This document shows positions 5,444 through 6,073 of a DNA stretch of 6,073 bases, one piece after another. Position 1 is the stretch's first letter, and each line of letters begins with the position of its first letter. The DNA is from Candidatus Zipacnadia bacterium (GTDB taxonomy: Bacteria; Armatimonadota; Zipacnadia; Zipacnadales; Zipacnadaceae): contig JALGTV010000099.1 in assembly GCA_029821215.1 (NCBI GenBank), forward strand, positions 1-6,073, written 5' to 3'. Below the pieces are notes generated by a model that had not been told where the DNA came from, ran no database searches, and saw nothing but the letters and a program-made list of their open reading frames with translations. A program made the translations under genes and the position numbers.

Positions 5444-5815
5444 TTTCTGTCCGCCCCCTCTCTGGGCTCTCGATCATCATTGCTGCCGGTCTCGGCATGC
5501 GCTATGGGCATTATCTGGGATTACCCAGATCAAGTTCGGTAATCCTGTTATTGGCTGACTGAGCAGCTACTCGGTTTGGTAGTTCGTCATTTGAGCGCCA
5601 ATGCCCTTCTTCTTTGGCAGCAATAGCCAATGAACTGGGGTTTCTCATTCAGTTTGTTATCCGTTGTAACATTTATTGATCGATGCAAGAATCCTCCCAC
5701 GCGCACAGCGTTATTAGCCAAAATCCGGCATTTGCAGAATTCCGACGGGTCCCGAGCTTCGGATTGAGTGATCCTCGGTATTGTTTCTCCCAAGCCGAGA
5801 CATAATAGTCCTTAA
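5444..5815. other. Intergenic control region between divergent genes
   Basis: No convincing gene. Besides the dyads at 5513-5545 it has a short inverted repeat, TTGGC/GCCAA (about 5619-5636), and a small CCGA/TCGG hairpin (about 5753-5763). A 40-codon plus-strand frame from an ATG near 5682 lacks a Shine-Dalgarno and I do not count it as a gene. No tRNA or intrinsic terminator is seen. Confidence 0.5.
5510..5545 (-). promoter_or_regulatory. Candidate operator and -10 of the kinase-regulator operon
   Basis: Two dyads overlap: ATCTGGGATTACCCAGAT (5513-5530; 7-bp arms, four-base centre) and GGATTACC (5518-5525) with GGTAATCC (5538-5545), 8-bp arms 12 bases apart. On the minus strand a GATAAT hexamer (5510-5515) touches the first dyad, 67 bases before the kinase start, but no good -35 lies 17 bases upstream. 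That would fit a promoter needing an activator or controlled by a repressor at the dyad. Autoregulation by the NarL-type regulator is one possibility. Confidence 0.4.
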
Positions 5816-5824
5816 CCACCGGCT

Positions 5825-6073
5825 TTGCGTAGCTATGACGGTGTCATACTTCATACTCCAATTGAAGAGCTACAGTATTATAGGGCTGAGGGGCAGACGG
5901 TTTTCGGTACCCAGTATTGGGGAGATCGGGGCATGAATTGGGAACCCAGTGCCCAATGGTGGGGGCGCTTAGAGGCTACTCTGGAGCGTGCCCAACAAGC
6001 CGGCATCTTGGAGAATGAGTTGTGGCTGTATGGATACGATGAGGCGGGGAAGGAGCGGCGCCCGGAGATGATT
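5825..6073 (+). CDS. Partial or 5'-truncated gene, possibly a glycosidase-like (DUF4091-type) protein
   Basis: The plus-strand frame is open from 5816 (after TAA at 5813-5815) to the window end, 86 codons with protein-like composition: GVILHTPIEELQYYRAEG, then QWWGRLEATLERAQQAGIL and ENELWLYGYDEAGKERRPEM. The tail (helix ending in AGI, then a strand ending in YGYDE) recalls the barrel region of DUF4091 and related glycoside-hydrolase-like proteins, in which that segment lies well inside a long protein. Here little room remains upstream and there is no signal peptide. The start is uncertain: TTG at 5825-5827 has no Shine-Dalgarno, while ATG at 5933-5935 has GGGGAG eight bases upstream but would drop plausible coding sequence. 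It may be an intact gene starting at the ATG, or a remnant that lost its 5' part. The coding call is fair, the family call weak. Confidence 0.5.
   Translation, partial: MRSYDGVILHTPIEELQYYRAEGQTVFGTQYWGDRGMNWEPSAQWWGRLEATLERAQQAGILENELWLYGYDEAGKERRPEMI

Noticed and set aside
5587..5793. 68-codon minus-strand frame upstream of the kinase
   Set aside because: No Shine-Dalgarno, unconvincing composition and no recognisable motif.

Overview
This 6,073-base window comes from a bacterium of intermediate GC. The taxon cannot be fixed from sequence alone. The right-edge reading frame looks loosely like a glycosidase-type secreted enzyme. The central sensor kinase (PAS, PocR, GAF, HisKA_3 domains) is of a kind common in uncultured Chloroflexota, Armatimonadota, Desulfobacterota and similar lineages. 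I lean towards an environmental lineage of that sort, with low confidence. No transposase, CRISPR array, tRNA or rRNA is visible.

Layout. (a) 1-406, minus strand: the N-terminal 135 residues of a secreted protein with a clear signal peptide and a good Shine-Dalgarno, preceded by an approximately 190-nt leader that can fold. (b) 587-1090, plus strand: a near-consensus promoter with a 17-bp spacer, then about 470 nt without a convincing reading frame but with a chain of strong local hairpins, closed by a textbook intrinsic terminator. I read this as a free-standing structured non-coding RNA gene. (c) 1141-1352, minus strand: a second promoter of the same design, about 175 nt of hairpin-rich non-coding sequence, and an intrinsic terminator. 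The two RNA units point at each other, and their terminators are separated by a C-rich spacer with a possible G-quadruplex on the minus strand. (d) 1353-1683: intergenic DNA with one copy of a hairpin-forming repeat. (e) 1684-5443, minus strand: a two-component system. A 974-residue soluble hybrid-sensor-type histidine kinase (PAS-PocR-PAS-GAF-PAS-HisKA_3-HATPase_c) lies upstream of a 217-residue NarL/FixJ-type response regulator, with a 181-nt gap that holds a second copy of the repeat. (f) 5444-5815: control region with two overlapping dyads just upstream of the kinase. (g) 5816-6073, plus strand: an open frame running off the window, divergent from the kinase.

How it fits together. The kinase should autophosphorylate on His776 in response to a cytoplasmic signal sensed by its PAS, PocR and GAF modules. 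It should then pass the phosphate to Asp55 of the response regulator, which binds DNA through its LuxR-type HTH. The targets are unknown; the dyads at 5513-5545 and the palindrome over the -10 at 1000-1016 are candidate sites. The part most worth following up is the convergent pair of apparent RNA genes at 587-1352, whose promoters share the same spacing and the same extended -10 core.
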